Of a stretch of 64,000 nucleotides of DNA, positions 56,242 to 63,725 are shown one piece after another (the stretch's first letter is position 1; the number at the start of each line of letters is the position of its first letter). Both the position numbers and the translations under genes were made by a program. The notes beneath the pieces were generated by a model, which saw only the letters and a program-made list of their open reading frames with translations, did no database searches and was not told where the DNA came from. Source of the stretch: a virus; the IMG/VR virus record IMGVR_UViG_3300020000_000011, positions 32,596 through 96,595 of that record, one strand, 5' to 3'.

Positions 56242-58254
56242 ATGGCTACGCCCATGAAGATGACGGCTGAGGCCGTCGCATCCCGCCTGGAAGAGGACTA
56301 CTCATCCGGCGCCCCCTACCAGTGGGCCATCGAATGGCTCCGCAACGTATGGGCCAAACCCACGGCAACCGAGGCGTTCATCCGCATCGTCGAGATCCCC
56401 GGCAACGGCACCCGCCTCGTCATGATCGACAACGGCGCACCGATCACCGAGGATCTGCTGTACGAGTACATCGCCACCCTCGGCGCCGGTGACGGCTCGA
56501 TGTGGCGGCTCGACAACATGGAGGGCAACCGGCACGCCGGACTCCGCGCCTCGATCCTGCCGTGGGCCGACATGACCGTCGCCGTCTGGGACGACGACAT
56601 CATGCCGAACGGGTTGGAGATCGAACTGTTCTACGACCCGGCCACCACCACCTACGAGTCCAGCGACGTCGTCGCCCTCGATCCCGACATGCTCGCCGCG
56701 CTCCGCAAGGAAGTCACGCCCTACGCAGACTCGCCCGACGAGATCCCGGGACTGTCGCCCACCCACAGCGGTGCGTTCACCCGTGGCGTCGCCTTCATCC
56801 TGTTCGACCGCGACGACACCAAGGACGGCCCGTTCTACGACGAGCGCAAGGGCGAGACGTCCGGCGGTGTCCAAGACGCACTCCGCGACCGTGTCTACGC
56901 GGCGGTCAACCAGGCGACCGGCGACCCGCTGCGGATCGTGGCCGAGGTGACAATGCCCCTCGCCGACACGAAGGACAAGAAAGGCGGCGGCGCAGTCGTC
57001 AACATCAACGGTGCCCCGACCCGTCTGGACAGCCGCGAGATCAAGGGAATCCAACCCTGGTTGGATCGCCCGTCGGTCACCGGCGACCCGCTCGTCGTCG
57101 ACGACTACGGCACCAGGATCCATTGGTGGCTGCTCGACGAACTCGGCGACAACCGGCGTCTGATGAACGCCGGTCGCGGCATCGCAGCGATCCGCTACAA
57201 GAACGAACTCATGCCCCTGTCCGACAGGGTGCAGAACGACATGCGTCGCTTCGGGATCGTTCTCAGTGCCGTCTACGACCGGCTGGCGATCGTCATCGAA
57301 CCGCCGACGTCCGGTCCCGGCTGGCACGTGAAGCAGAACCCGGCCCGTTCACGGGTCGAGTCGTTCAACGGCTTGCCGCTCCCGCTCGACGAGTGGGCCG
57401 AGGCGTTCGTCACCGACATGCCCCTGGCGATCCGTGACGCCAACGCTGCTGCCCGTTCCCTCGGGATCAGCACGTCGAACAGCCACCTTGCCCGAGTGAT
57501 GGAGAAGTTCACCGACCGGTTCAAGGTCCTCGCTGCTTCACGGCGTCGCAAGCCTGGCACCGGTGTCATCGGCGAAGTCGCCAACGACACACCGGCGCCC
57601 AGCGCGGATCCCGGCGACGAGGCTCGTCTGCCTCGCGAGGGCGGCGTCGGCTCGGTCACGGTCGTCAAGCCCTCCGAGAACAAGGGCGGTCGGACCAACG
57701 GTGTGCTCACCGTCAACCGGCCACACACCGGCACGGGTGCCGAGGAATCGGTGTTCCGCGCTGGGGCGAAGCGTCGTGCTCGTCGCGCCCGTGACGTCCC
57801 GGCCGAGGTCGCCGTCGAAGAGAAGGCGATGGGCATGCTGCCGGAGTACCTGTCGAACGCCGAATGGCACGCCCGCTTCGACGGTGCCGCCGACGTCGAC
57901 CCCTACGGCTACTTCTGGGATCGTGTCTCCAAGGTGTTGACACTCAACGTCGACCACCCAGTCCACGAACTGGCCATCGACTACTACACCGGCGCATGGC
58001 TCGACGCCCGCCCGAACATCCGTCGCAGGGCGACGACCGAAGAGATCCGCGACGCAGTCTTGGAGGCGTACTTCCTTGACACGTTGACGGGGATCTCGGC
58101 CGCTGTCCGGCTGCACGGTAGTGAGGGACGGGCACACCTGGAGATGACTCCCGAGGTGATGACCAAGTCGCACTACAACACCGCCGGGGTCGACGCGCTG
58201 ATCGAACCGTGGCTCGGTGCGCTCGGCTCGACACGGCGGGCCGTCGTGGCGTGA
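56242..58254 (+). CDS. GHKL (Hsp90/MORC-type) ATPase, 670 aa
   Basis: ATP-binding fold motifs: N-box AIEWLRN (Glu31, Asn35), G1 box MIDNG (Asp63-Gly65), and a glycine lid NRHAGLRAS (~96-104). This order fits Hsp90/MutL/MORC GHKL domains. The middle has beta segments, and ~425-560 is a linker with KRRARRARD. The C-terminal domain begins LPEYLSNAEWHARFDG. ATG 56242 is used with GAGAGGT upstream; the longer reading starts inside the promoter. It ends in GTGA overlap with a DNA methyltransferase, implying a joint function, possibly DNA protection or structural remodelling. Confidence 0.75.
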   Translation: MATPMKMTAEAVASRLEEDYSSGAPYQWAIEWLRNVWAKPTATEAFIRIVEIPGNGTRLVMIDNGAPITEDLLYEYIATLGAGDGSMWRLDNMEGNRHAGLRASILPWADMTVAVWDDDIMPNGLEIELFYDPATTTYESSDVVALDPDMLAALRKEVTPYADSPDEIPGLSPTHSGAFTRGVAFILFDRDDTKDGPFYDERKGETSGGVQDALRDRVYAAVNQATGDPLRIVAEVTMPLADTKDKKGGGAVVNINGAPTRLDSREIKGIQPWLDRPSVTGDPLVVDDYGTRIHWWLLDELGDNRRLMNAGRGIAAIRYKNELMPLSDRVQNDMRRFGIVLSAVYDRLAIVIEPPTSGPGWHVKQNPARSRVESFNGLPLPLDEWAEAFVTDMPLAIRDANAAARSLGISTSNSHLARVMEKFTDRFKVLAASRRRKPGTGVIGEVANDTPAPSADPGDEARLPREGGVGSVTVVKPSENKGGRTNGVLTVNRPHTGTGAEESVFRAGAKRRARRARDVPAEVAVEEKAMGMLPEYLSNAEWHARFDGAADVDPYGYFWDRVSKVLTLNVDHPVHELAIDYYTGAWLDARPNIRRRATTEEIRDAVLEAYFLDTLTGISAAVRLHGSEGRAHLEMTPEVMTKSHYNTAGVDALIEPWLGALGSTRRAVVA

Positions 58255-58916
58255 CCGGCGAACAACTGTCGTTGGAGGGGGTCGACCATCGGTCGGCCCC
58301 CTTGCCGCGTCTGGTGTACGCCATCGACCCGACGCACTCGACGAACTCGCAGCGGATCTCCGATCTCGCGAGGCTCGGCTACCTACCAACACCGGTCCTC
58401 GACTGCACGTTCGGACTCGGCGGATTCTGGAGCGGTTGGCAACCCGAGTTCCTCGTCGCCTGCGACCTGGACCCGGACAAGGCCCGCGACATCCGCTGCG
58501 ACGTCCACGCCTTGCCGTTCGCCGACCGGTCGTTCCCGGCCGTCGTGTTCGACCCGCCGTACAAGGTTCGCCACGGCGGCAACACCGAAGCCTCGATGAC
58601 CCAGGGCGGGATCGACATCTCCGACCGCTACGGCTCCGAGGGCGACCTGCGTTCGCAGACGATCGGCAAGCCGTGGCTCTCGGGCCTGCCGGAGGTGCTG
58701 CGTGTCGCCGACCGGTTCGTGATCGTCAAGTGCCAGGACCAGGTCGCGGCGTGGCAGTCGTACGACGTGGCCGCGCTGGCCGGGACGCTCGGGTGGCGGC
58801 TGAAGGATCTGCTGCTGCTCGGCAACACGATCTTCAACCCGAACGTCCAGCGCCACGCCCGCCGGAACTACTCGACGTTCGTGGTGTTGCAACGTGTTCG
58901 GAAACGTGGCCGCTGA
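58251..58916 (+). CDS. DNA methyltransferase (DPPY type)
   Basis: 221 residues. SAM site LDCTFGLGGFWSG (~45-57) and catalytic motif VFDPPYKV (~100-107), the DPPY of amino-methylating (N6-adenine or N4-cytosine) enzymes; later FVIVKCQDQ is a typical strand. No restriction partner is visible, so it may be an orphan that protects phage DNA. GTG start coupled to the GHKL ATPase. Target sequence unknown. Confidence 0.82.
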   Translation: MTGEQLSLEGVDHRSAPLPRLVYAIDPTHSTNSQRISDLARLGYLPTPVLDCTFGLGGFWSGWQPEFLVACDLDPDKARDIRCDVHALPFADRSFPAVVFDPPYKVRHGGNTEASMTQGGIDISDRYGSEGDLRSQTIGKPWLSGLPEVLRVADRFVIVKCQDQVAAWQSYDVAALAGTLGWRLKDLLLLGNTIFNPNVQRHARRNYSTFVVLQRVRKRGR

Positions 58917-58925
58917 CCAGGCACG

Positions 58926-58981
58926 TTGTCATTCCGCAGATACCGTGGTATACTGTTGTCATGACCGAGACACCAGACATC
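58926..58981 (+). promoter_or_regulatory. strong promoter with operator-like palindrome over -10
   Basis: TTGTCA (58926-58931), 17 bp, TATACT (58949-58954). GATACC-GT-GGTATACT (58939-58954) forms arms over the -10. ATG 58961 follows after six bases and the first codons read GACCGAGACACCAGACATC. Confidence 0.75.
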
Positions 58982-59203
58982 ACATCCACCCCCCTCGACT
59001 GGGTCGGCAAGACCCTCACCTGGGACGGCAACAAGCGGTTCCACATCGAAGCGGTCGAACCGTGCAACGAGTGGTACTACCGAATGACCGGCGCCAACCC
59101 GAAGATCCCCCGCTGGAACGTTCGCTGCCGCCCGATCCGCCCCAACCGCCCACTCGGCGCCATCCGCGAGTTCGCCCTCACCGCCGACGCGCTGGTCGCC
59201 TGA
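58961..59203 (+). CDS. hypothetical protein, 80 aa, leaderless
   Basis: MTETPDITSTPLDWVGKTLTW... a small mixed protein with EPCNEWYYRMTG. First gene of a rightward accessory operon; the N-terminal MTETPDIT is dictated by the repeat element. TGATG overlap with the next gene. Function unknown. Confidence 0.7.
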   Translation: MTETPDITSTPLDWVGKTLTWDGNKRFHIEAVEPCNEWYYRMTGANPKIPRWNVRCRPIRPNRPLGAIREFALTADALVA

Positions 59204-59469
59204 TGGCCGACATCACCGACGAGACAGTCACGATCGCCGGGCGCACCATCGCCGTCGGCTACTCCATCAAGGTGCTCCCCACCGCCGGGAACAAGACCAG
59301 CTTCATCGGTCGCATCCGCGGCTGGTGGATCGACAACGGCGAAGTCGTCACCATCGACGTCTGGGGCGGACGCCCCGGCAAAGAGAAGATGCGATCGTTG
59401 CGCCTCGACCAAGTCGAGATCCTCTCGACCCGCATGCAGAACAAACTCCAACGAGCAAGGACATCATGA
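59203..59469 (+). CDS. small beta-rich protein, 88 aa
   Basis: MADITDETVTIAGRTIAVGYSIKV... resembles an SH3/Tudor-like small barrel (strands VTIAGRTIAV, TSFIGRIRGWWI, EVVTIDVWGG). Lys/Arg-rich C-terminus (NKLQRARTS). Coupled on both sides. Function unknown. Confidence 0.65.
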   Translation: MADITDETVTIAGRTIAVGYSIKVLPTAGNKTSFIGRIRGWWIDNGEVVTIDVWGGRPGKEKMRSLRLDQVEILSTRMQNKLQRARTS

Positions 59470-59678
59470 ACACCACTCTCACCGGCCCACAGCAAGCACT
59501 GCTGGAACGAGTCCGCAGCGAAGGCACCGTCGTCCAGAACGGCCGTGCCCGGCGCACCGTTCAAGCACTCGTCGACCGCGGCCTCGTCGTCTCCGAGTAC
59601 GACCTGATCCCCCATGCCATCGGATCGTGGACCGAAAGATTCACACTCACGTTGGCTCCCAACGATAGCGAGGTATAG
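59466..59678 (+). CDS. winged-helix-like small protein, 70 aa
   Basis: LTGPQQALLERVRSEGTVVQNGRARRTVQALVDRGLVV is a wHTH pattern as in small phage regulators. It ends TLAPNDSEV, just before the next promoter (its last codons contain the left arm GATAGC). Possible local regulator. Confidence 0.62.
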   Translation: MNTTLTGPQQALLERVRSEGTVVQNGRARRTVQALVDRGLVVSEYDLIPHAIGSWTERFTLTLAPNDSEV

Positions 59679-59711
59679 TTACCGCCATGACACAGACACC
59701 AGACACAGACA
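59652..59711 (+). promoter_or_regulatory. promoter with palindromic -10 and CAGACACCAGACACAGAC
   Basis: TTGGCT (59652-59657), 16 bp, TATAGT (59674-59679); arms GATAGC-GA-GGTATAGT (59664-59679). ATG 59687 follows after seven bases. The repeat ACAGACACCAGACACAGAC lies in the first codons. Confidence 0.7.
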
Positions 59712-59863
59712 AGACCTACAAGATCATCCGGTTCTACCAAGACGCCGACTCCGAGATCATCACCCGCGGCCAAACGCTGGCACAGGCCCAAGCGCACTGC
59801 CAACGTGAGGACACCCACGGCGAAGGCTGGTTCGACGGCTACGACGTGGACGAGCAGTCATGA
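59687..59863 (+). CDS. conserved small actinophage protein (KIIRFYQ...GWFDGY), 58 aa
   Basis: MTQTPDTDKTYKIIRFYQDAD...AQAHCQREDTHGEGWFDGYDVDEQS. The pattern KI(I/V)RF(Y/F)...LAQAQAHC...GWFDGY marks a very common small protein of actinophages, of unknown role. Leaderless; N-terminal residues 1-9 derive from the repeat. ATGA overlap downstream. Confidence 0.78.
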   Translation: MTQTPDTDKTYKIIRFYQDADSEIITRGQTLAQAQAHCQREDTHGEGWFDGYDVDEQS

Positions 59864-60405
59864 GAGTCAACCGAGTCCAACGAGCGACCGGCTCGACGAA
59901 GCGCCCGTGGCGCGACCCGAAGTGCATGAAGTGCCGCAAGGAAATCTTGAAGGGCGAGCCGTACCAGTGGGCGCAAGGCTTCCACGGTCCGAAGATGATC
60001 ATCTGCGGGACGTGCGTGTTCTCCCGCTCCGACCTGACCAACTCCAAGCTGGCGCAGGTCTACGAAGCGTTCGACGGCGCCTACGACGAACTGGCCGAAG
60101 CCGACGAGTCCACCGACTTGCAGTCGATCCTCGACTCGCTCGTTGCCTCCGTGCAAGAGGTCGCCGACGAGTACCGCTCCGCAGCCGACGAATACTTCTC
60201 CGGTGGCGGACCGAACGCCGAGAAGGCCGACGAAGTCGAATCGTGTGTCGACGAACTCGACTCGATCGACGTTCCCGAACTCGTGTCGTTCGAACAGCAC
60301 TGCATCGACGCCGAGGAAGAACAGTCCGAGCGACAGTGGCGCGACTGGATCCAAGAACAGATCGACACCTTCCGCGGTGACATCGAGAACGCCGACTCGC
60401 TATGA
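59860..60405 (+). CDS. zinc-finger and acidic-helix protein, 181 aa
   Basis: N-terminus basic with CMKCRKEILKGEPYQW...ICGTCVFSRSD (~22-56), a zinc finger of the type seen in actinophage accessory proteins. The remaining 125 residues are strongly acidic helices (DELAEADESTDLQSILDSL...). Possibly a nucleic-acid mimic or adaptor; function unknown. Confidence 0.72.
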   Translation: MRVNRVQRATGSTKRPWRDPKCMKCRKEILKGEPYQWAQGFHGPKMIICGTCVFSRSDLTNSKLAQVYEAFDGAYDELAEADESTDLQSILDSLVASVQEVADEYRSAADEYFSGGGPNAEKADEVESCVDELDSIDVPELVSFEQHCIDAEEEQSERQWRDWIQEQIDTFRGDIENADSL

Positions 60406-60557
60406 CGTACCGATCCATCATGGTCCTCGTCGAGATCGACGACACCGTCTCCCAAGGCGACGAGTTCGAAACGCTGATGGCCGACGTCCAGAACTGCGTC
60501 GAGATGTTCCACGACCCGGCCATCAAGCGGACCAAGGTCACGGAGATCACGTCATGA
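60402..60557 (+). CDS. small acidic protein, 51 aa
   Basis: MTYRSIMVLVEIDDTVSQGDEFETLMADVQNC... A short strand followed by a helix. ATGA overlaps at both ends. Function unknown. Confidence 0.62.
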   Translation: MTYRSIMVLVEIDDTVSQGDEFETLMADVQNCVEMFHDPAIKRTKVTEITS

Positions 60558-60838
60558 GGTGCGCGTACTCAGCGATCGACGACTCGATCGTGCTGACCTA
60601 CTCCAACCTCGACGACGGCGTGTGGCTGGAATGCGCCTGCGGCTGGACGACCAACCTCGGCTTCCGCGCCACCCCGCAGAAAGCGATGGAGGAAGTCGCA
60701 GCACACAAGGCGACGACCGCAGCCGATCAGATCTTGGAGATCGTCGCCGAGTTGTACGACTCTCCCGACAACGACCGCTACGGCTCGATCGTCGACCGGC
60801 TGATCGCCGCCGAAGACATCCGGCGGGCGACGTCATGA
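60554..60838 (+). CDS. hypothetical protein, 94 aa
   Basis: N-terminal beta region with CAYS and ECACGWTTN (three Cys) and a helical C-terminus (AADQILEIVAELYDSPDNDRYG). ATGA-coupled both sides. Function unknown. Confidence 0.65.
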   Translation: MRCAYSAIDDSIVLTYSNLDDGVWLECACGWTTNLGFRATPQKAMEEVAAHKATTAADQILEIVAELYDSPDNDRYGSIVDRLIAAEDIRRATS

Positions 60839-61086
60839 GAGCGGCAACGCTCACCACCGCGAAGCGTGTCGCTGCGGCAACCGGGCAGACGTTCCTGTTC
60901 GGCATCCGCGCCAGTGGCAGCGTGTTCGTGCACTGCGACGGCATCGAAGTCGACGGCAACTGGGACGGCTCCGTCCCGGCGCTCGCCACCGAGATCTCGC
61001 AACGCCTGCTCTCCGAACGTAGCAAAGCAACCCAGGCGGTCACCGCGGCCGACAAGAAACTGCGCGTGCTGGACGGTGCGGAATGA
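60835..61086 (+). CDS. hypothetical protein, 83 aa
   Basis: MRAATLTTAKRVAAATGQTFLFGIRASGSVFVHCDG... beta hairpin then helices. ATGA-coupled. Function unknown. Confidence 0.65.
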   Translation: MRAATLTTAKRVAAATGQTFLFGIRASGSVFVHCDGIEVDGNWDGSVPALATEISQRLLSERSKATQAVTAADKKLRVLDGAE

Positions 61087-62162
61087 CGACCGTGTCGCTC
61101 CCCGAGTGCCGCGGCCCACGCGACCTTCCCGAGGTCCGCGCCTGGCTCGCCAACCTGTACCGCCCCGAGTCGCGCTACACCGCAGCGATCGAACGAGGCG
61201 GACTGTCGACCGACTCCCGGTTCATCCGCGAGACACTGAACACCGCCCAACTGTGGTGGGTCACGAAAGAGACATGCGATCTGCTCGCCGCCTCCGCCCC
61301 GTCGATCCCCGACGACGTCGTCATGGACTGGAAAGACGTCCCGGTCCCGGCCGGGTTCGCCGTGTTCGACGAAGACCTGACCGGTTCCGATTCGTACACG
61401 GCCGGTGAACCGGTGCGTGTCTCGGCGATCATGTGGGGACCGGTCGAACTCCCACCGATCGGCGGCATGCGCCTCCCGCTCCCCGGCGGCAAGGTGCTCG
61501 CCGACAAACCGGGCCGCATCGGCCTCGGCATCGGGATGTGGACACGCGCCGATCTCGGTCAAGGGATCAACGGGAAAGAGATGGCGATCCACGCCGGGAC
61601 GTTCTCCGCGCTCGCCGACCACATGCCCCTGTTGTCCACCGGGACGCCCGGCTCAACTCACGTCATCAAGGGCAGCCTGTTCACCTACATCGGGCGGACC
61701 GACTGGCTCGACGGCCGACCGATCAACGAAGTCACCCCCGGCGCACCTCTCGGTAGCTACAACGCCCAGCAGTCGATGACCGAGGACCGCAAGCTGATCA
61801 CCGCCCTGTGGGCGATCACCCGCACCCCGATCGTCTCCCTCGTCCAAGAACACGTCCACCGGTCCACCGCCCGCCGCGCCAAGCGCAAGGGATTCGATCC
61901 TGCGGTGCGTGTGTTGACGCTCCACGGCCCGCGCCTCGACCAGGGTACCACCGAGGCCCACGGCACCGGCACGAGGGACTGGCAGCATTCCTGGGTCGTG
62001 TCGCCGCACTGGCGGTGGCAGCCGTTCGGCCCCGGCCGCACCCAACGCCGCCTGATCCTGATCGGCGCCTACAAGAAAGGCCCCGACGACAAACCGTTGC
62101 TCGGCGGCGAACGAGTCTGGCGTGTCGTCCCTCCGCACGGCGCACCGACGGTGGCGCAATGA
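61083..62162 (+). CDS. conserved-type actinophage protein, 359 aa
   Basis: C-terminal segment HSWVVSPHWRWQPFGPGRTQRRLILIGAYKKGPDDKPLL (~302-340) belongs to a protein type found in actinophages and on actinobacterial plasmids, function not known to me. The N-terminal half is a mixed domain with WVTKETCDLL. IVSLVQEHVHRSTARRAKRKG (~256-276) may bind nucleic acid. ATGA-coupled both sides. Confidence 0.7.
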   Translation: MTTVSLPECRGPRDLPEVRAWLANLYRPESRYTAAIERGGLSTDSRFIRETLNTAQLWWVTKETCDLLAASAPSIPDDVVMDWKDVPVPAGFAVFDEDLTGSDSYTAGEPVRVSAIMWGPVELPPIGGMRLPLPGGKVLADKPGRIGLGIGMWTRADLGQGINGKEMAIHAGTFSALADHMPLLSTGTPGSTHVIKGSLFTYIGRTDWLDGRPINEVTPGAPLGSYNAQQSMTEDRKLITALWAITRTPIVSLVQEHVHRSTARRAKRKGFDPAVRVLTLHGPRLDQGTTEAHGTGTRDWQHSWVVSPHWRWQPFGPGRTQRRLILIGAYKKGPDDKPLLGGERVWRVVPPHGAPTVAQ

Positions 62163-62362
62163 CCCCGCTGTTCGCCCTCCTGTACATCGCACTGGCCGTC
62201 ACGTTCGGTGGCTGGTGGTGGCTCGCTGCCGTGCTGATGACGATCGCGTGGGTCGGCGGCAAGATCGCCGACATCCGTCTCGCCTACTGGCAGGAACGCC
62301 TCCGCGAGGTTTCCTCTGATACTCCGATATACTCGCCCCAAGACCCAGACCAAGAAAGTTAG
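62159..62362 (+). CDS. two-helix membrane protein, 67 aa
   Basis: LFALLYIALAVTFGGWWWLAAVLMTIAWVGG gives one or two membrane helices, then KIADIRLAYWQERL and a C-terminal tail IYSPQDPDQES. The tail's DNA contains the -10 and the CAAGACCCAGACC repeat for the next gene. Confidence 0.65.
   Translation: MTPLFALLYIALAVTFGGWWWLAAVLMTIAWVGGKIADIRLAYWQERLREVSSDTPIYSPQDPDQES
62318..62352 (+). promoter_or_regulatory. promoter within 3' coding end, with AAGACCCAGACC repeat
   Basis: GATACT-CC-GATATACT (62318-62333) holds the -10 TATACT (62328-62333). CCAAGACCCAGACCAAG (62338-62354) follows, then AAAGTTAGGA before ATG 62372. All lies within the end of the membrane-protein gene. Confidence 0.65.
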
Positions 62363-62371
62363 GAACCAACC

Positions 62372-63109
62372 ATGTGGATCATCTCCGACAAAGGCTTCGT
62401 GAGCCTCGTGCAACACGACACCGACCCTGAACTCATCCGAGCACGAGCACGGCGCAAAGCCCACCTGCTCGACACGTTCGACCTGACCGAAGACGAGATC
62501 ATCGACTACGGCCCGAACCCGCCGGACTACCGCTGGCACGCCAACGTTCCCCGTGAGGATGTCGCCGAGGCGATCTCCGACTCGATCATGAACATGTCGT
62601 ACACGTCGCACGTCAAAGAGTCCGTGTCCGGCAACGACCGCCAGATGTACCGGGCGATGATGTCGACCTGGAACGCGTTCTACGAACTGCAACGCCCGCC
62701 GCGCACCGACGGTGACTGGTGGACGAGCCGCTTCGAAGACATCGAAGACGACGACGCTGTTGGCCCCGACGAGTACGACCGAATGTTCCCATCGGCTCGC
62801 CAGGATCGTCTTGAAACGATCCTCGGCCGGGCACGCCAGGGCACGGGCCGCAACCGTGGCGGCATGCGCCGCAACCCACGGGACGGCGACGACTGGTGGC
62901 GGACACCGGCCAAGCCTCGCGACGACGGCAAGGCCGACAAGCCGTTGGAAGAGTTGACCGGCAGCCTCGCTGACCGCATGCTCCAGTCCGCCGGGCGCCT
63001 CGACCAGACGCCTCCCGCCACCGAACACGACGACCTGTTGGCTCCACCGCCGAAGAAGGCCGCGAAGAAGATCCCACCGCCACCGGCCACACCCAAGGCC
63101 AAGTCATGA
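62372..63109 (+). CDS. conserved-type actinophage protein (MWIISDKGFVSLVQH), 245 aa
   Basis: N-terminal MWIISDKGFVSLVQHDTDPELIRARARRKAHL is a well-spread actinophage domain of unknown role. Middle: YRWHANVPREDVAEAISDSIMNMSYTSHVKESV. C-terminus is Arg/Pro/Lys-rich (KKAAKKIPPPPATPKAKS), possibly DNA-binding. Coupled to the next gene by ATGA. Confidence 0.75.
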   Translation: MWIISDKGFVSLVQHDTDPELIRARARRKAHLLDTFDLTEDEIIDYGPNPPDYRWHANVPREDVAEAISDSIMNMSYTSHVKESVSGNDRQMYRAMMSTWNAFYELQRPPRTDGDWWTSRFEDIEDDDAVGPDEYDRMFPSARQDRLETILGRARQGTGRNRGGMRRNPRDGDDWWRTPAKPRDDGKADKPLEELTGSLADRMLQSAGRLDQTPPATEHDDLLAPPPKKAAKKIPPPPATPKAKS

Positions 63110-63306
63110 GCGCCCGAGACGAGTTCCGCCCGGCGAGTGCTGATGGCACCTGCACCGAAGCGGTGTGGGGACCGATGTGCGACGAGATCGACCGGTTGCG
63201 CGCCGAGATGTCCAAGCCGGTGCCGCAGCCGAACAGCCAGGGAATGACGCCGTGGGAAAGCGGGTATGCCGCTCGGTGTGCCGAACTGTACGAGGCGTTG
63301 AAGTGA
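63106..63306 (+). CDS. small hypothetical protein, 66 aa
   Basis: MSARDEFRPASADGTCTEAVWGPMCDEIDRLRAEM... a helix with DEIDRLR, which also occurs in the next gene. Coupled both sides. Function unknown. Confidence 0.62.
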   Translation: MSARDEFRPASADGTCTEAVWGPMCDEIDRLRAEMSKPVPQPNSQGMTPWESGYAARCAELYEALK

Positions 63307-63725
63307 GCGCCTACGACGAGTATCACCACCTGACCGGCAACAAGTTCCGCACTGGCGCCCTCGGTGCCGTGGACTGCGACCGGGCGATGGACGAGATCGA
63401 CCGGTTGCGCGCCTGGAAGGCCGACGCCACCCAGGTCATCGAGAGGTGGGAACGGTGCGCCGATGCAGTGGAGCAGATGGGCTACGCCGGTCCTCTCGGC
63501 GGGTACAAGTCCGATCACGTCCTGGCAACCCTCGGGCAGTTGCACGCCACCCAACACGTCGACCGCGACGCGATGATCGGCCAACTCGTCCTCGACGTTG
63601 ATGCCGCCAACGACCGCGCCAACCGGTGGGCGTACAAGATGACGCTGCTCGTCGGCTGGGTGAAGAACAACTGCACCCCCGAACAGGTCACCGCAGCCCG
63701 CGCTGCGAGCCTCGCAGACCAATGA
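63303..63725 (+). CDS. helical hypothetical protein, 140 aa
   Basis: GTG start in GTGA overlap. AMDEIDRLRAWKADATQVIERWERC (~28-52) is a coiled-coil-like helix; shares DEIDRLR with the preceding gene, so the two may be related. C-terminal LVGWVKNNCTPEQVTAARAASLADQ. Function unknown. Confidence 0.65.
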   Translation: MSAYDEYHHLTGNKFRTGALGAVDCDRAMDEIDRLRAWKADATQVIERWERCADAVEQMGYAGPLGGYKSDHVLATLGQLHATQHVDRDAMIGQLVLDVDAANDRANRWAYKMTLLVGWVKNNCTPEQVTAARAASLADQ

